Positions 53,140 through 62,575 of a DNA stretch of 64,000 nt are shown here, one piece after another (position 1 is the first letter of the stretch; each line of letters starts with the position of its first letter). A program made the position numbers and the translations under genes. The notes under the pieces were generated by a model. It did not search any database, was not told the origin of the DNA, and worked only from the letters and a program-made list of their open reading frames with translations. The stretch covers positions 53,152,331-53,216,330 of the forward strand of contig CM042142.1 of assembly GCA_023376005.1 (NCBI GenBank), given 5' to 3'. Source of the DNA: Doryteuthis pealeii. Taxonomy: Eukaryota; Mollusca; Cephalopoda; Myopsida; Loliginidae.

Positions 53140-53435
53140 TATATATATTTACCAACACCTCCGCGCGAGCAGGATGTGACACAAGGTCAATTTATTAAAC
53201 GAAATTTAACAGGTTTGAATTAAAAGTTTTCCTTCTCCTAGACTGGTTATCTAGCCATGGTTAAAGAGCACAGTATGTCCTGCTATTTGCCCATAGCTGG
53301 AGGGAGAATTGGATTCATACCTTTCCAAAGAGTATTAGCGCTATGTGAAATGCCAACAGCTTCGGCCAGGAATTGAACTCGGGTCGACGAGTCCATTTCC
53401 TACGACTCTAACCATTAGTTCACGCGCCTCCACGC
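53140..53435 (-). mobile_element. tRNA-derived SINE, family B
   Basis: Full minus-strand copy from CCGCGCGAGCAGGATGTGAC to GACTCTAACCATTAGTTCAC. It begins beside a (TA)n tract at 53133-53146. Confidence 0.92.
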
Positions 53436-53735
53436 GACTTTTTTGTATATAAGGTTTGCTCCAATTCCCCAACTGAAATTATAGACTAGCCAAGGTCACG
53501 TGGTTTACTCTTCCGGCTAATCAACAGCCATAATGCGTGGCTGATTCACTACTTAAACACTGATACTTACGACAGTTCACTTGCAATCATTGAGGAGGAA
53601 CTTACGGCCATTGACGAAGGAACTGAGGATTCTTTACCAGAGGATTACCAAGGATTACTGCTGGACAAGCGCTCTTGCTTGAAGGCCTAAAGGATGGCCC
53701 ATAAAAACCTAACAGTGAATATAATAGCGCCAATC
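53436..53735. other. Unassigned DNA
   Basis: No feature recognised. Confidence 0.5.
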
Positions 53736-53737
53736 GA

Positions 53738-54118
53738 TTTTATGGCATGCCAATTCTTGTTGGATTATCTTATGCTGAAGACAAAATTTAACTTGAAAAA
53801 AAAATTGAATACCATCAATTAATAACTATTCAATTATTTTTTCAAACTCAATGTTTTCACGTTAAACTATCTGATGGTGAGGTTCCAGTTCGGGAGGTCT
53901 GGGGAGTGTGAAGCACCCCTTCATCACCATTGCTCCCTGATCCACTCTGACCCGGAGTGGTAGTACCTGTTAGGGTCCCATCTATGGGTTAAATAGAAAA
54001 GTATTATAAAAAATTGAGTATCCATTAAGAATAAATTCATTTCAAAACTTTGCCGGCATTAAATGACACCACCGAGGTTGATATGCCGTAAAACAAAACA
54101 AACAAGAAACAACAAGAA
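53738..54118 (+). mobile_element. Composite SINE 3' half with tail, plus adjacent tail scrap
   Basis: 53875-54118: GATGGTGAGGTTCCAGTTCG, CCACTCTGACCCGGAGTGG, TAGGGTCCCATCTATGGGTT, CGGCATTAAATGACACCACC, GGTTGATATGCCGTAAAACA, (AAAC)n. 53738-53800 is a diverged minus-strand tail scrap (TTTTATGGCATGCCAA). Confidence 0.8.
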
Positions 54119-54139
54119 ACTCAATTTCTTTAAACAATT

Positions 54140-54262
54140 TTTTAAATTTTTTTCCTATTTAAACCCTAGATGGGACACTACCAGGTACTACCACTCCGAG
54201 TCAGAATGGATCTGGGAGTAATGGCATTGAAGGGGTACTCCACACTGACCACACATAAATCT
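54140..54262 (-). mobile_element. Composite SINE middle fragment
   Basis: CTAGATGGGACACTACCAGG, CTACCACTCCGAGTCAGAAT, AATGGCATTGAAGGGGTACT. Confidence 0.65.
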
Positions 54263-54274
54263 GGAACGGCTTTA

Positions 54275-54345
54275 GTATAATAGCACCAGGGATAGACTCC
54301 CTCACTGCCCGGCTGATACCGACAATAAGCTATACCAACGTCTAT
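54275..54345 (+). mobile_element. SINE-A 3' fragment
   Basis: GGGATAGACTCCCTCACTGC, CGGCTGATACCGACAATAAG. Confidence 0.6.
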
Positions 54346-54439
54346 TAATTGTGAAAAGATTGACTCGCACAATAAAATCTTCTTGGATTATATCATTGGA
54401 TTCAGATGTGAATTTCAAACGCTTAAAAAATCTCCACTA

Positions 54440-54983
54440 TACGGTAGAGCGTTTCGGTTAGAAACCACAAGGTTCCTAGTTCGATACCGGCCCTCGCAAA
54501 ATCAGTGTATATATATTTACCAACCCCTCCGCACGAGCAGGATGCGACACAATTTCTTAAGCGGAGTTTAACAGGTTTGAATTCAGAGTTTTCCTTCTCC
54601 TAGACCGGTTGCCTAACCAAGGTTAAAGAGCACAGCCTGCCCTACTATTTATCCATAGCTGGATGGAGAGTAGGATTCATACCTTTCCCAAGCGTATTAG
54701 CGCTAAGTGAAATGCAATTACCACATCCAGGATTTGAACTCGGGGCGACGAGTCCATTTCCGATGACTTTAATAACCATTACACCACGCGCTCTCCACGA
54801 AATCCCACCTAATCAGCGTATAAGTAGCACAGGGATCTGTGCGATAAAGTAAGGAGCTGGTGGTAGGTGTGGCGCTCCACCTCAGACGCACAAACAATCT
54901 CCTTGGTCCAGCGTTAGTGAAAAGGGGATAGACTCTCTCGATGATCGGCTGATACTGACTTTAGGCCACCCCGACGGCTTATA
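54440..54983 (+). mobile_element. SINE-A split by a SINE-B insertion
   Basis: Head 54440-54511 (CGGTAGAGCGTTTCGGTTAG, GTTCGATACCGGCCCTCGC). The body resumes at 54811 (AATCAGCGTATAAGTAGCAC) and runs to CCCCGACGGCTTA at 54983. AATCAGTGTATA at 54500-54511 and AATCAGCGTATA at 54811-54822 flank the insert as a target-site duplication. Confidence 0.85.
54512..54800 (-). mobile_element. tRNA-derived SINE, family B, nested in SINE-A
   Basis: Minus strand, full: tail CACGAGCAGGATGCGACACA next to TATATATTTACCAACC, body AACAGGTTTGAATTCAGAGT, B-box complement AGGATTTGAACTCGGGGCG, head complement ACCATTACACCACGCG. It is younger than the SINE-A it interrupts. Confidence 0.9.
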
Positions 54984-55838
54984 TACACACGCAGTAGTGA
55001 GAGGGTTAAATGGCTGGATTTATTTCGGACAGAGCTTGTTTACAGAAGTGAATGGTTCGAAAAGAAGATTACTGGTGTCAAGAAAGAAAAAAAGATTGGA
55101 TAAACTTTGAAAAAAAAAAAAAAGAAAAAAAAAAAAAAAAGAAATTGGAAATTTTCGAAATTTTGTTTTCACACCTTTTTTTTTTTTCAAATTTAAATTT
55201 CCAACGTGCATTTCTAATCTTTATCTTTGGCTCATTGGCAATTGTTTTGGTATTGCGAGTAAAATTATTGGATTAGGTCAATCTTAGTGAACTGAAATTG
55301 ATTACAAACACTTGCTAATTGTTTTCTTTCTAATGACTTGTATATTTTTTTCCTAATTTACAATAAGTCCAATTCTTTGGGGTTTTTTTTGTTCTAAGGG
55401 TAATCTTCGCAATTCTCACACTACTTTTAGCATTCTTTTGGAATTCTATTGGTAAAAATAATTATTTTAAATTTATATAAATCACGAGTGTGCGCGTGCG
55501 CGTGCCCGTGAACTAGCTTATTTACTAAACGCAGAATTTAAAAAAAAAAAAAAAAAGATGAAAAGAATAATGATATTGAAAACGGAAAGATCATGCCAGT
55601 GAGACCGGGTGGGAGGTCTTCAAATCAACGAAGATCAGACTGACAAGACAGAGAAATGTCGAAATAAATTTGAATTTATATCTAAATCAAGTTAACTTAT
55701 TCATTCCTATATATATATATATGTATGAGTAGTGGCTTACCGGTAGGTACGGGTACGATCGTTGGGAGCGCACAGAATCCAGGGGTTAAGACCGTGAAAA
55801 AACAAATACAAAGTGCTCAATACAATGTAGAGTAAAAT
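54984..55838. other. Unassigned DNA with A- and T-runs
   Basis: Poly-A/AG run at 55111-55142, T-run at 55177-55188, GCGTGCGCGTGCCCG near 55493. No gene recognised. Confidence 0.5.
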
Positions 55839-55860
55839 TTATTTAAGAAATGGATATAAA

Positions 55861-55900
55861 TTAACCTACTCGAGTTTCATCATCTGAATCGTCAGGCGGA
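55861..55900 (-). ncRNA. Hammerhead-like motif, minus copy of 55.9 kb dyad
   Basis: Minus strand: CTGACGA (55889-55895), 10-nt stem II segment, GAAA (55875-55878), CTCGAG, TA, GGTTAA. The sequence 5' of the core does not pair with GGTTAA beyond one base, so stem I is not formed in this copy. Confidence 0.45.
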
Positions 55901-55951
55901 TGTAACCCTGACGATTCAGATGATGAAACTCGAGTAGGTTACTTTATATCC
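55898..55951 (+). ncRNA. Hammerhead ribozyme candidate, best stem I (55.9 kb, plus)
   Basis: In order: GGAU-GUAACC (55898-55907); CUGACGA (55908-55914, fits CUGANGA); UUC-AGAU-GAU (stem II, only two good pairs); GAAA (55925-55928); self-complementary CUCGAG (stem III); UA (55935-55936, U-H site); GGUUAC; UUUAU; AUCC. GUAACC/GGUUAC is a perfect 6-bp stem I. GGAU/AUCC extends it after a one-sided internal loop, the place where natural hammerheads make their loop contact. All invariant core bases are present. The weak stem II is the main doubt. A (TA)n tract follows at 55960. Confidence 0.65.
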
Positions 55952-55955
55952 ATTT

Positions 55956-55959
<4 letters not shown>

Positions 55960-55993
<34 letters not shown>
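55960..55993. repeat. (TA)n microsatellite
   Basis: TA repeats immediately after the hammerhead dyad. Confidence 0.95.
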
Positions 55994-55999
<6 letters not shown>

Positions 56000-56450
56000 A
56001 AAGGAAAAAATAACTCAATAAATGGTCATTCTGTAATAAATTTATTTCGACCAAAACTCAAAAGGCTTTTAGAAATTTAAATAAATTCCTAAAACTCCCT
56101 AAAATTTCAGAACCATCAGATAGGCGACACAGATAAAAAAGAATTGAAAACCTGAACATTTTTTTACCAGCATCCCTCGAATGTGTGTCAAACAGCAAAT
56201 ATGAGCTTACAAATTCAAGCTATTTAAAGGTTACAATGTATCTTTTAAATTTCCTTTTTAACCGGGTATATTCAAAAATGTATATGTTTGATTTTAATAT
56301 CTAAAATAGAACAAAAATCATCTAGACTATATTAAAAAGGTTTAAAATGATTAAGGAGAGGTTGTTATTAACATCAACTTAGTCTAAGTAGAAAACCAAA
56401 CAGATAATAAAACATAATACAACAATAAAAATTATAAAGATTGATAAAAA
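55994..56450. other. A+T-rich DNA with a partial hammerhead-like 3' half
   Basis: On the minus strand near 56030-56070, GGTCGAAA is followed by palindromic TAAATTTA and TT, but no CUGANGA precedes it. The rest is unassigned. Confidence 0.4.
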
Positions 56451-56755
<305 letters not shown>

Positions 56756-56809
56756 GAGAATCTCATTCACAAAAGCATTCGAAACTTTTGACACTCTAGT
56801 TTGTCAGAT

Positions 56810-56890
56810 TTATTTATGGTTTAGTTCGATTTCTTTGTTTAATGACATATCAACCATCGTGGGTTATTTATTGCCAAAATCAACCCTGAA
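56810..56890 (-). mobile_element. LINE/composite-SINE tail fragment
   Basis: TTTGTTTAATGACATATCAA, then GTGGGTTATTTATTGCC, the complement of the tail at 54060-54100. Confidence 0.55.
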
Positions 56891-56934
56891 GAAGAATTTA
56901 ACTAAATAGTTAAATTTGGAATTGTGGAAATTGA

Positions 56935-57090
56935 TGGAAGATTTAGTTCAATTTTTTAATATTTTCCGATTATACTCCCGTCTGTTTCAAATCATTTTAT
57001 CTGCATTCTTATTTAGTTTCATTAGTCTTTTTAATTTAATATATTTCATTACATTAAAACTTAAATACGGAGGTTGCATATTCTTGCTAG
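56935..57090 (-). repeat. Dispersed repeat, family I
   Basis: Complement of the family I segment: CCGATTATACTCCC, TTATCTGCATTCTTATTTAG, TTTCATTACATTAAAACTTA. Confidence 0.6.
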
Positions 57091-57094
57091 TATA

Positions 57095-57328
57095 CAAGGT
57101 GAGTCAAAAACGTATCGGGATTGAAGCTGCATTTACCATGATAGGAATGAACAATTAATGTAACGTTAATTTTTTTTTCAGAATACAGTCTATCAAAACG
57201 TACAGATTTTAAAGCTGTATTTACCAAGATGGAAATAAAGAATGAATAGAATGTGAATTTTTTCAGAATACAAGGTGAGACAAAAATTACCGAAAATCTC
57301 GATACTTTTTTGACACACCTTGTATATA
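57095..57328 (+). mobile_element. Mariner-like MITE array
   Basis: ACAAGGTGAGTCAAAAACGT, unit body CATTTACCATGATAGGAATG, a second unit near 57185, and a closing hairpin ending TTTTTTGACACACCTTGTAT. Confidence 0.75.
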
Positions 57329-57416
57329 ATGTAGCTTAGAGTTTCTTTATCCACAAAGTGACATTTGATGGTTTTCTGGATTTTGCTTTACTTAGACATA
57401 CATTATTGTTATTCAC

Positions 57417-57720
57417 TTTGCTTAGTCTGGCATAAAGACCTTAGGTTGCTCTTACAGTACCTGCTATTGCTAAGCAATCACTCATCTATGTACTAAGCAG
57501 TCTAATGGCTTACCTTCAGTAATCTGTCGGGAGCCCCGTACTTTCAGAGTGTCTCTGAATTTACTAAGCTTTGTTTAGTCTAGCACACAGATCACGGATT
57601 GCTTACGGTACCTCTCTTTTCTAAGTGGTCACCCATCTAAATAATGAGAAGGTTCATCGTTGCTTAACTTCAATTACCTGGCGGGAACGGGTGTTTTCAG
57701 CGTGAAATGATTGTAGATAT
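57417..57720 (-). repeat. Two tandem 5S rRNA-like fragments
   Basis: Unit 1 (57417-57535) and unit 2 (57565-57720), about 150 bp apart, both read on the minus strand. Unit 2 complement keeps GTGGTCACCCATC and TTGCTTAACTTCA...CTGGCGGGAACGGGTGTTTTC, the counterpart of the region around the internal promoter (box C) of 5S rRNA. Both are too diverged for functional 5S genes. They look like pseudogenes or a 5S-derived SINE (SINE3-like). Confidence 0.5.
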
Positions 57721-57724
57721 GCAT

Positions 57725-58050
57725 TATACAGACTAGCAAAAAATATGCGCCCCCCGGGCATATGTATTTAAGTTTTAATGTAATGAAATATATCAAATTA
57801 GAAAGACTAACGAAATTAAATACGAACGCATATAAAAAGATTACACTTATTTCGATTATATTCTAACTGGCGTCTATATAAAATCATTCATACGATTGAT
57901 TTTAATATGTTGGCAAATAAAAAAAAATTATTTATTAAACCCAGTTTTGTTAAAATTAATTAACTACATCATATACCTTTATTTCTTAGTGATATATATA
58001 TGACACATTGAATGATTTTAAATGCTCTATTAACATGGACTCTTTTGTGG
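57725..58050 (+). repeat. Dispersed repeat, family I
   Basis: ACTAGCAAAAAATATGCGCC, TTTTAATGTAATGAAATATA, AAAAAGATTACACTTATTTC, ATTTATTAAACCCAGTTTTG align with 7795-8115. Confidence 0.65.
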
Positions 58051-58375
58051 CTAATATAACTCAGATTTTCATCGGGACATCGTTAATAAATTAAGAACAC
58101 CATATTATTTCGTTAAACTTTTATTGCTTAAACTTCTTCTTCTAACTAACTCAACACGCGTGTGCATTTGATCGCAGCTAAAGCAGACATGCTTTCTGCC
58201 TGACGTACAAGCTGGAACTGAGGGTTAACTCGGTCCCACGTGACTTCATGTATTTCGCGGGCTTTCTGTAATGGAAAGTCTCGCCCGTGATATGAAAAGG
58301 GGCAACCCCTTCAGAAATACAGGGGGTTGACAATAATCTATGCATAGATTATGTAACATTTTTAGCCCCCGTCCC
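58051..58375. other. Unassigned DNA
   Basis: A short palindrome, TAATCTATGCATAGATTA, lies near 58335. No gene recognised. Confidence 0.5.
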
Positions 58376-58500
58376 CTGTACATTTTCTAAGTATACACTT
58401 GAGTGGCATCATTGCAATAACAAATAGTAGTGGCGATAGTGAGTTCCCTTGGAAAATGCCACTTTGGATTTTTACTTCTGGCAGGGATTTGCCTTCCTGA
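58376..58500 (-). pseudogene. LINE reverse-transcriptase fragment
   Basis: The minus strand reads GKSLPEVKIQSGIFQGNSLS then PLLFVIAMMPL and CILRKCTG. This is the (Q/R)G(I/V)xQGDSLSPLLF region of non-LTR reverse transcriptases, with D replaced by N. The catalytic YxDD segment that should follow is missing, so the fragment is truncated. Confidence 0.8.
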
Positions 58501-58544
58501 TTTTAATTGAACTTTCCAGTTTTCTATGGATTTTTTTATATTAT

Positions 58545-58826
58545 TATTATTCACTTCTTGCTAGTTTTTCACACCAGCGTTAGATGATGGTCTTTCACTG
58601 TATTCTGAGATAAAACAAGCCCCCTCGGCTCTCCTGGACTCTTCTGAGTATTCTTGCCGATTTCAACAATGCCGTTGTCTGGAGGGTCTCAATTCTTCCT
58701 CTGATTTTCAATTCCTCTAGTCTGTTTGCTAAGATTTTTGGATACCGTTCCAGGTGCCTCAACTACAATTAGTATCACTTTCACCCTCATATTCCACAGT
58801 TTTTTCAATTCTCCGACAAAGCCCAG

Positions 58827-58830
<4 letters not shown>
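58545..58830 (-). pseudogene. LINE polyprotein C-terminal fragment, copy 1
   Basis: The minus strand starts ELKKLWNMRVKVILIVVEAP and then shifts frame. It aligns at DNA level with copy 2 (58880-59220), including the non-coding piece after the stop (CATCARCTAACRCTGRTGTG, complement orientation). Confidence 0.7.

Positions 58831-58876
<46 letters not shown>
58825..58876. repeat. (ATT)n microsatellite
   Basis: About 15 ATT units between the two LINE fragments. Confidence 0.97.
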
Positions 58877-58877
<1 letters not shown>

Positions 58878-58879
58878 TT

Positions 58880-59220
58880 CACTCCTTTTGAGTTTTTCAC
58901 ATCAGTGTTAGCTGATGGTATTTCACTGGAGTCTGAGCGACAACAAGTCTCCTCAGGTCTCCCGGACTCTTATGAGTATTCTAGCCGATTGCAGCAGTGC
59001 AGTAGTCTGGATGGTCTCCATTCTTCCTCTGATTTCTAGATCCTCTAGTCTTTTTTCCAAGTTTATTGGTACCGTTCCAAGTGCACCAACTACAATTGGT
59101 ATCACTTTCACTCTCATATTCCACAGCTTTTTCAATTATCTGGCAAGGTCCAGGTTTTTATCCATCTTTTCATTTTCCTTCAGCTTCACCCTGTGATCTG
59201 CTGGGACCGCAAAGTCTACC
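58880..59220 (-). pseudogene. LINE polyprotein C-terminal fragment, copy 2
   Basis: The minus strand reads VDFAVPADHRVKLKENEKMD, then a stop (LAR*), LKKLWNMRVKVIPIVVGALG, LEKRLEDLEIRGRMETIQTT and ALLQSARILIRVRET, then stop. This ends the common invertebrate LINE polyprotein whose RT part contains QGDSLSPLLF, so the three fragments at 58.38-59.22 kb probably come from one family. The order on the strand shows that they are separate insertions or rearranged pieces. Confidence 0.75.
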
Positions 59221-59221
59221 A

Positions 59222-59260
<39 letters not shown>
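59222..59260. repeat. (ATT)n microsatellite
   Basis: About 13 ATT units at the upstream edge of LINE copy 2. Together with 58825-58876, both copies have ATT at the same relative place. Confidence 0.97.
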
Positions 59261-59261
<1 letters not shown>

Positions 59262-60140
59262 TTAATGTTCTTTTCTTCCTCGGGCGTGGTCGTCAACAAA
59301 TTCGAAATAATATTGATTTCAAGAGTCCAAAGAAAAAAATACTTCATAAACTAAAATTAATGTCAAGTAAAAAAAAAAGGAAATAAAATAACTTTAAATA
59401 TTTTCTTTTTTAAAAAGATAAACAAATTATTTGTTCAATTTTATTTTGGGCGGGAAAAAGCTGCACGTATTGACATCTTTGATCCTCCACTTCATTTTCA
59501 GTAAAAAAAAATGTTTGATCGAACTGCCAAAAGGGGGCGCTTATGCTTGTAATACTAACTTCTACCATTTATACTGTACCCCATTATTATGAGGTACAAT
59601 ATAAAGAGATTTTTTATATCTTAAATTGTGAACACGTACAGACATCCTTGTCCAATGTGAAGAGAATTGGCCTATATTTCGCAAAAAAAACAACGATTCT
59701 ACCAAAAGAAAATGGTTTCTGACCATCGAAGAGCTACCACGAAATAAAATGACCAAGAGACAAAATGAAAACCCAGCAAAACTTTTTCTCTGAATATTTG
59801 AGATGAGGCTTGATGATTAGTATTATCTGCGTTATTCTGACTATTGTCCTCATCTTCATTGTTATCTGTACAACGTTTCAGCCGATGTGCCCTCCGGTCT
59901 TCTTCAAGTATTTCTTCTCGGACTCGGGAACCTTCTTTCTGGACTTGGGAACCTTCTTGTCGTAATCGGAAGCCATCACAGAACTTTGAACCTAACCCTT
60001 TAGTCAATCCACGGGGTTATGCGATTCTCATTCCGCTACCCCAGAAAAATTTGTTTAAAGAGATTAAAACTAGAGATGGGAAAATCTTGAAGAACTACCA
60101 CAAGAAGTCTCAATGAAAACAGATATATGTAAAAAATATG
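59261..60140. other. Unassigned DNA
   Basis: ORFs of 90-106 codons show no recognised family. A small duplicated phrase (TCGGGAACCTTCTTTCTGGA / TTGGGAACCTTCTTGTCG) lies at 59925-59965. Confidence 0.4.
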
Positions 60141-60144
60141 TGCA

Positions 60145-60375
60145 AAGAACTACCGATTTAGTTCAGTCGGAAGAGCATTCGACTCGGAACCACTAGGTTC
60201 CGGGTTCATCACCGGCCATCGCCAATTCAGCGTATAAGTAGCACGGCTTGGATCTGTACAATAAAATGGGAAGCTGATGATAGGTGTGGCACTCCAACTA
60301 AGACGCAAAAGCAATCTCTCTGGTCTAACGCTAGCGAAAAGGTGATAGACATCCTCGCTGTCCGGCTTGTTGGAT
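60145..60375 (+). mobile_element. tRNA-derived SINE, family A
   Basis: ACCGATTTAGTTCAGTCGGA, GGGTTCATCACCGGCC (B box damaged), GTATAAGTAGCACGGCTTGG, ending TCGCTGTCCGGCTT; the 3' end is truncated. Confidence 0.88.
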
Positions 60376-60539
60376 TACTCCTAGTATAAGGTATGCAAAA
60401 CATCATTACATATACTTACAGACTATTCTAAGTGGCGGTGACTGAATTGACCAATCAAAAAACGCCATGTATTTAATTTACTATTCAAAGGTGTTAATAA
60501 ATTGTCATCGAATTACTTGCTTGATCGGCTGCTTCAAGG

Positions 60540-61325
60540 AAAGACCATCAGGATCAGCAGACAAGGATTAAATCGGATACCTCTTTCTACTTCGGGAACA
60601 GATCAACAGATAAGTATTATACCTGATACATCTTTCTGTCTCGGGGACATATCAACAGACAAGAATTAAATCTGATACATCTTTCTACTTCGGGGACAGA
60701 TCAATATACAAGGATTATATCTGATACATCTTTTAACTTCAGGGGAGGATCAACAGATACGGATTATATCTGATACATCTTTCTACTTCGGGGACAGGTC
60801 AACAGACAAAGATTAAATCTGATACATCTTTCTACTTCGGGGACAGAACAACAGACAATGATTATATCTGATGCATCTTTCTACTTCGGGGAGAGAACAA
60901 CAGACAAGGATTATATCTGATATATATTTCTACTTCGGGGACAGCACAGACAAGGATTATATCTGATATATCTTTCTACTTAGGGACAGGTCAACTGACA
61001 AGGATTATATCTGATACATCTTTCTACTTAGAGGAGAGGTCAACAGACAAGGATTAAATCTAATACATATTTCTACTTCGGGGACAGCACAGACAAGGAT
61101 TATATCTGATACATCTTTCTACTTAGGAGACAGGTCAACAGAAAAGGATTAAATCGGATACATCTTTCTACTTCGGGGACAGAACAACAGACAAGGATTA
61201 TATCTTATCCACCTCTCTACTTAGGAGACATGGCAAAAGACAAGGATTAAATCTGATACATCTTTCTACTTCGGGGACAGATCAACTGACAAGGATTAAA
61301 CTCTGAGATTACATCTTTCAACTAG
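60540..61325 (+). repeat. 49-bp minisatellite, about 16 units
   Basis: Unit ACTTCGGGGACAGATCAACA + GACAAGGATTATATCTGATA + CATCTTTCT. Successive CTTCGGG starts at 60591, 60640 and 60688 give a 48-49 bp period. Alternating TATATC and TAAATC variants suggest duplication of multi-unit blocks. Confidence 0.95.
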
Positions 61326-61409
61326 AAGGATGAACAAACTTTATGCCATAAATAATATTCTCTATGAAATTGCATTCAAATACAGACCTAAAATGGCAAT
61401 TTGAATCAT

Positions 61410-61457
61410 AACACGGCTAATACCGACAATAAGTCACTCCGACTACCTTACTTTAAT
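61410..61457 (+). mobile_element. SINE-A 3' end fragment
   Basis: CACGGCTAATACCGACAATA, then CTCCGACTACCTTACTTTA. Confidence 0.55.
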
Positions 61458-61534
61458 TATGGGCAAACAAGTTTTTTATTAAAAAGAATAATGTTATGGA
61501 CAGATTGCATCTTGCAGCAGAATATCATTTTGAT

Positions 61535-62060
61535 ACAGAATAGATGGAGAGCATATCTTCAGGTGAGTCAAGATTTTCCGTTTGTAGTGATGTTCTTGAT
61601 CGTTGTCTTGGAATGCCAAATAAACGAAATATCGCCAGTATGTCTGTAAACAACGGTTAAAAATGGAAATGGTGGAATAATGTTGGGGGTTGTTTTCTTG
61701 TCCTCTTGAGTTGGTGATCTAATTCGAAGCGACAAGCATATTAATGCTAAAGAATACATTAATATTCTTTAGAAAGGACTACTACCAACAATTGACAAGC
61801 TGTTCTCCTCGGTAAATCGAATAGATATCATTTTTCAACATGATAATGCATCTCTTTCATAATGCTAAATTGACAAAAAAAGTGGCTTTCTGAAACTTCA
61901 TCACAAGAGATGTTCTGGTTTGGACAAAGTCCAGATTTAAATTCGATTGAATGTATCCAAAGTTTATAGAGAAACTAAAGCGCTCTGAGATGTTTCTAAT
62001 AAAGGTACGCTGTGAGAAGCAGTTAAGAATGAATGGGAAAACATTTCTATTGAACAAGGT
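61535..62060 (+). pseudogene. Tc1-like transposase, decayed
   Basis: Pieces in three frames read SGESRFSV, GIMLGVVFLS, INAKEYINIL, FQHDNAS, KLTKKW, and FGQSPDLNSIE. These are the Tc1 landmarks FSDESRF, GGGxxMVWGCF, MNAxKYIxIL, FQQDNAPCHTAK and WPAQSPDLNPIE. The first catalytic Asp is Gly here; the second (HDNA) and the Glu (NSIE) remain. After allowing for two frameshifts their spacing is 34 residues, as in DD34E Tc1 elements. Stops and frameshifts make it non-functional. A SINE-B inserted just downstream. Confidence 0.82.
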
Positions 62061-62106
62061 ATAATGACATGAAATTGAATGGTTTGTGTGATAGAAGGTA
62101 AGTGTT

Positions 62107-62431
62107 TATACAGCTGTTTTTTAAAATGGGAAACGCGTGGTGTAATGGTTAAAGTCATCGGAAATGGACTCGTCGCCCCGAGTTCAAATCCTGGATGTAT
62201 TAATTGCATTTCACTAGGCGCTAATACCTTTGGGAAAGGTATGAATCCTACTCTCCCTCCAGCTATGGATAAATAGTAGGGCAGACTGGGCTCTTTAACC
62301 TTGGTTTGGCAACCGGTCTAGGAGAACTAAAACTCTGAATTTAAACATGTTAAACTCCGCTTAAGAAATTGACCTTGTATTGCGTCCTGCTTGTGCAGAG
62401 GGGTTGGTAAATATATATACAGCTGTTTTTT
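62107..62431 (+). mobile_element. SINE-B with 16-bp target-site duplication
   Basis: TATACAGCTGTTTTTT at 62107-62122 and again at 62416-62431 flanks the element. Inside: head GCGTGGTGTAATGGTTAAAG, B box GAGTTCAAATCCTGG, body CCTTTGGGAAAGGTATGAAT, tail GACCTTGTATTGCGTCCTGC, GGGGTTGGTAAATA. The perfect duplication shows a fairly recent LINE-mediated insertion. Confidence 0.95.
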
Positions 62432-62499
62432 GTGGGTTTCTGCTTCCAAGATGTGTTCAAAAGATCTGGCAGAGTCTTTGTATAGTTACCTTCTAGCTT

Positions 62500-62575
62500 T
62501 TATTGAGTTCATCAACTGGTACAAGCGTATTAATGTAAAAGAATATATTAATATTCTTGATAAATGATTATTAAA
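62500..62575 (+). mobile_element. Tc1-like scrap
   Basis: TACAAGCGTATTAATGTAAA, GAATATATTAATATTCTTGA: a second copy of the INAKEYINIL-coding stretch of the pseudogene at 61.75 kb. Confidence 0.5.
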
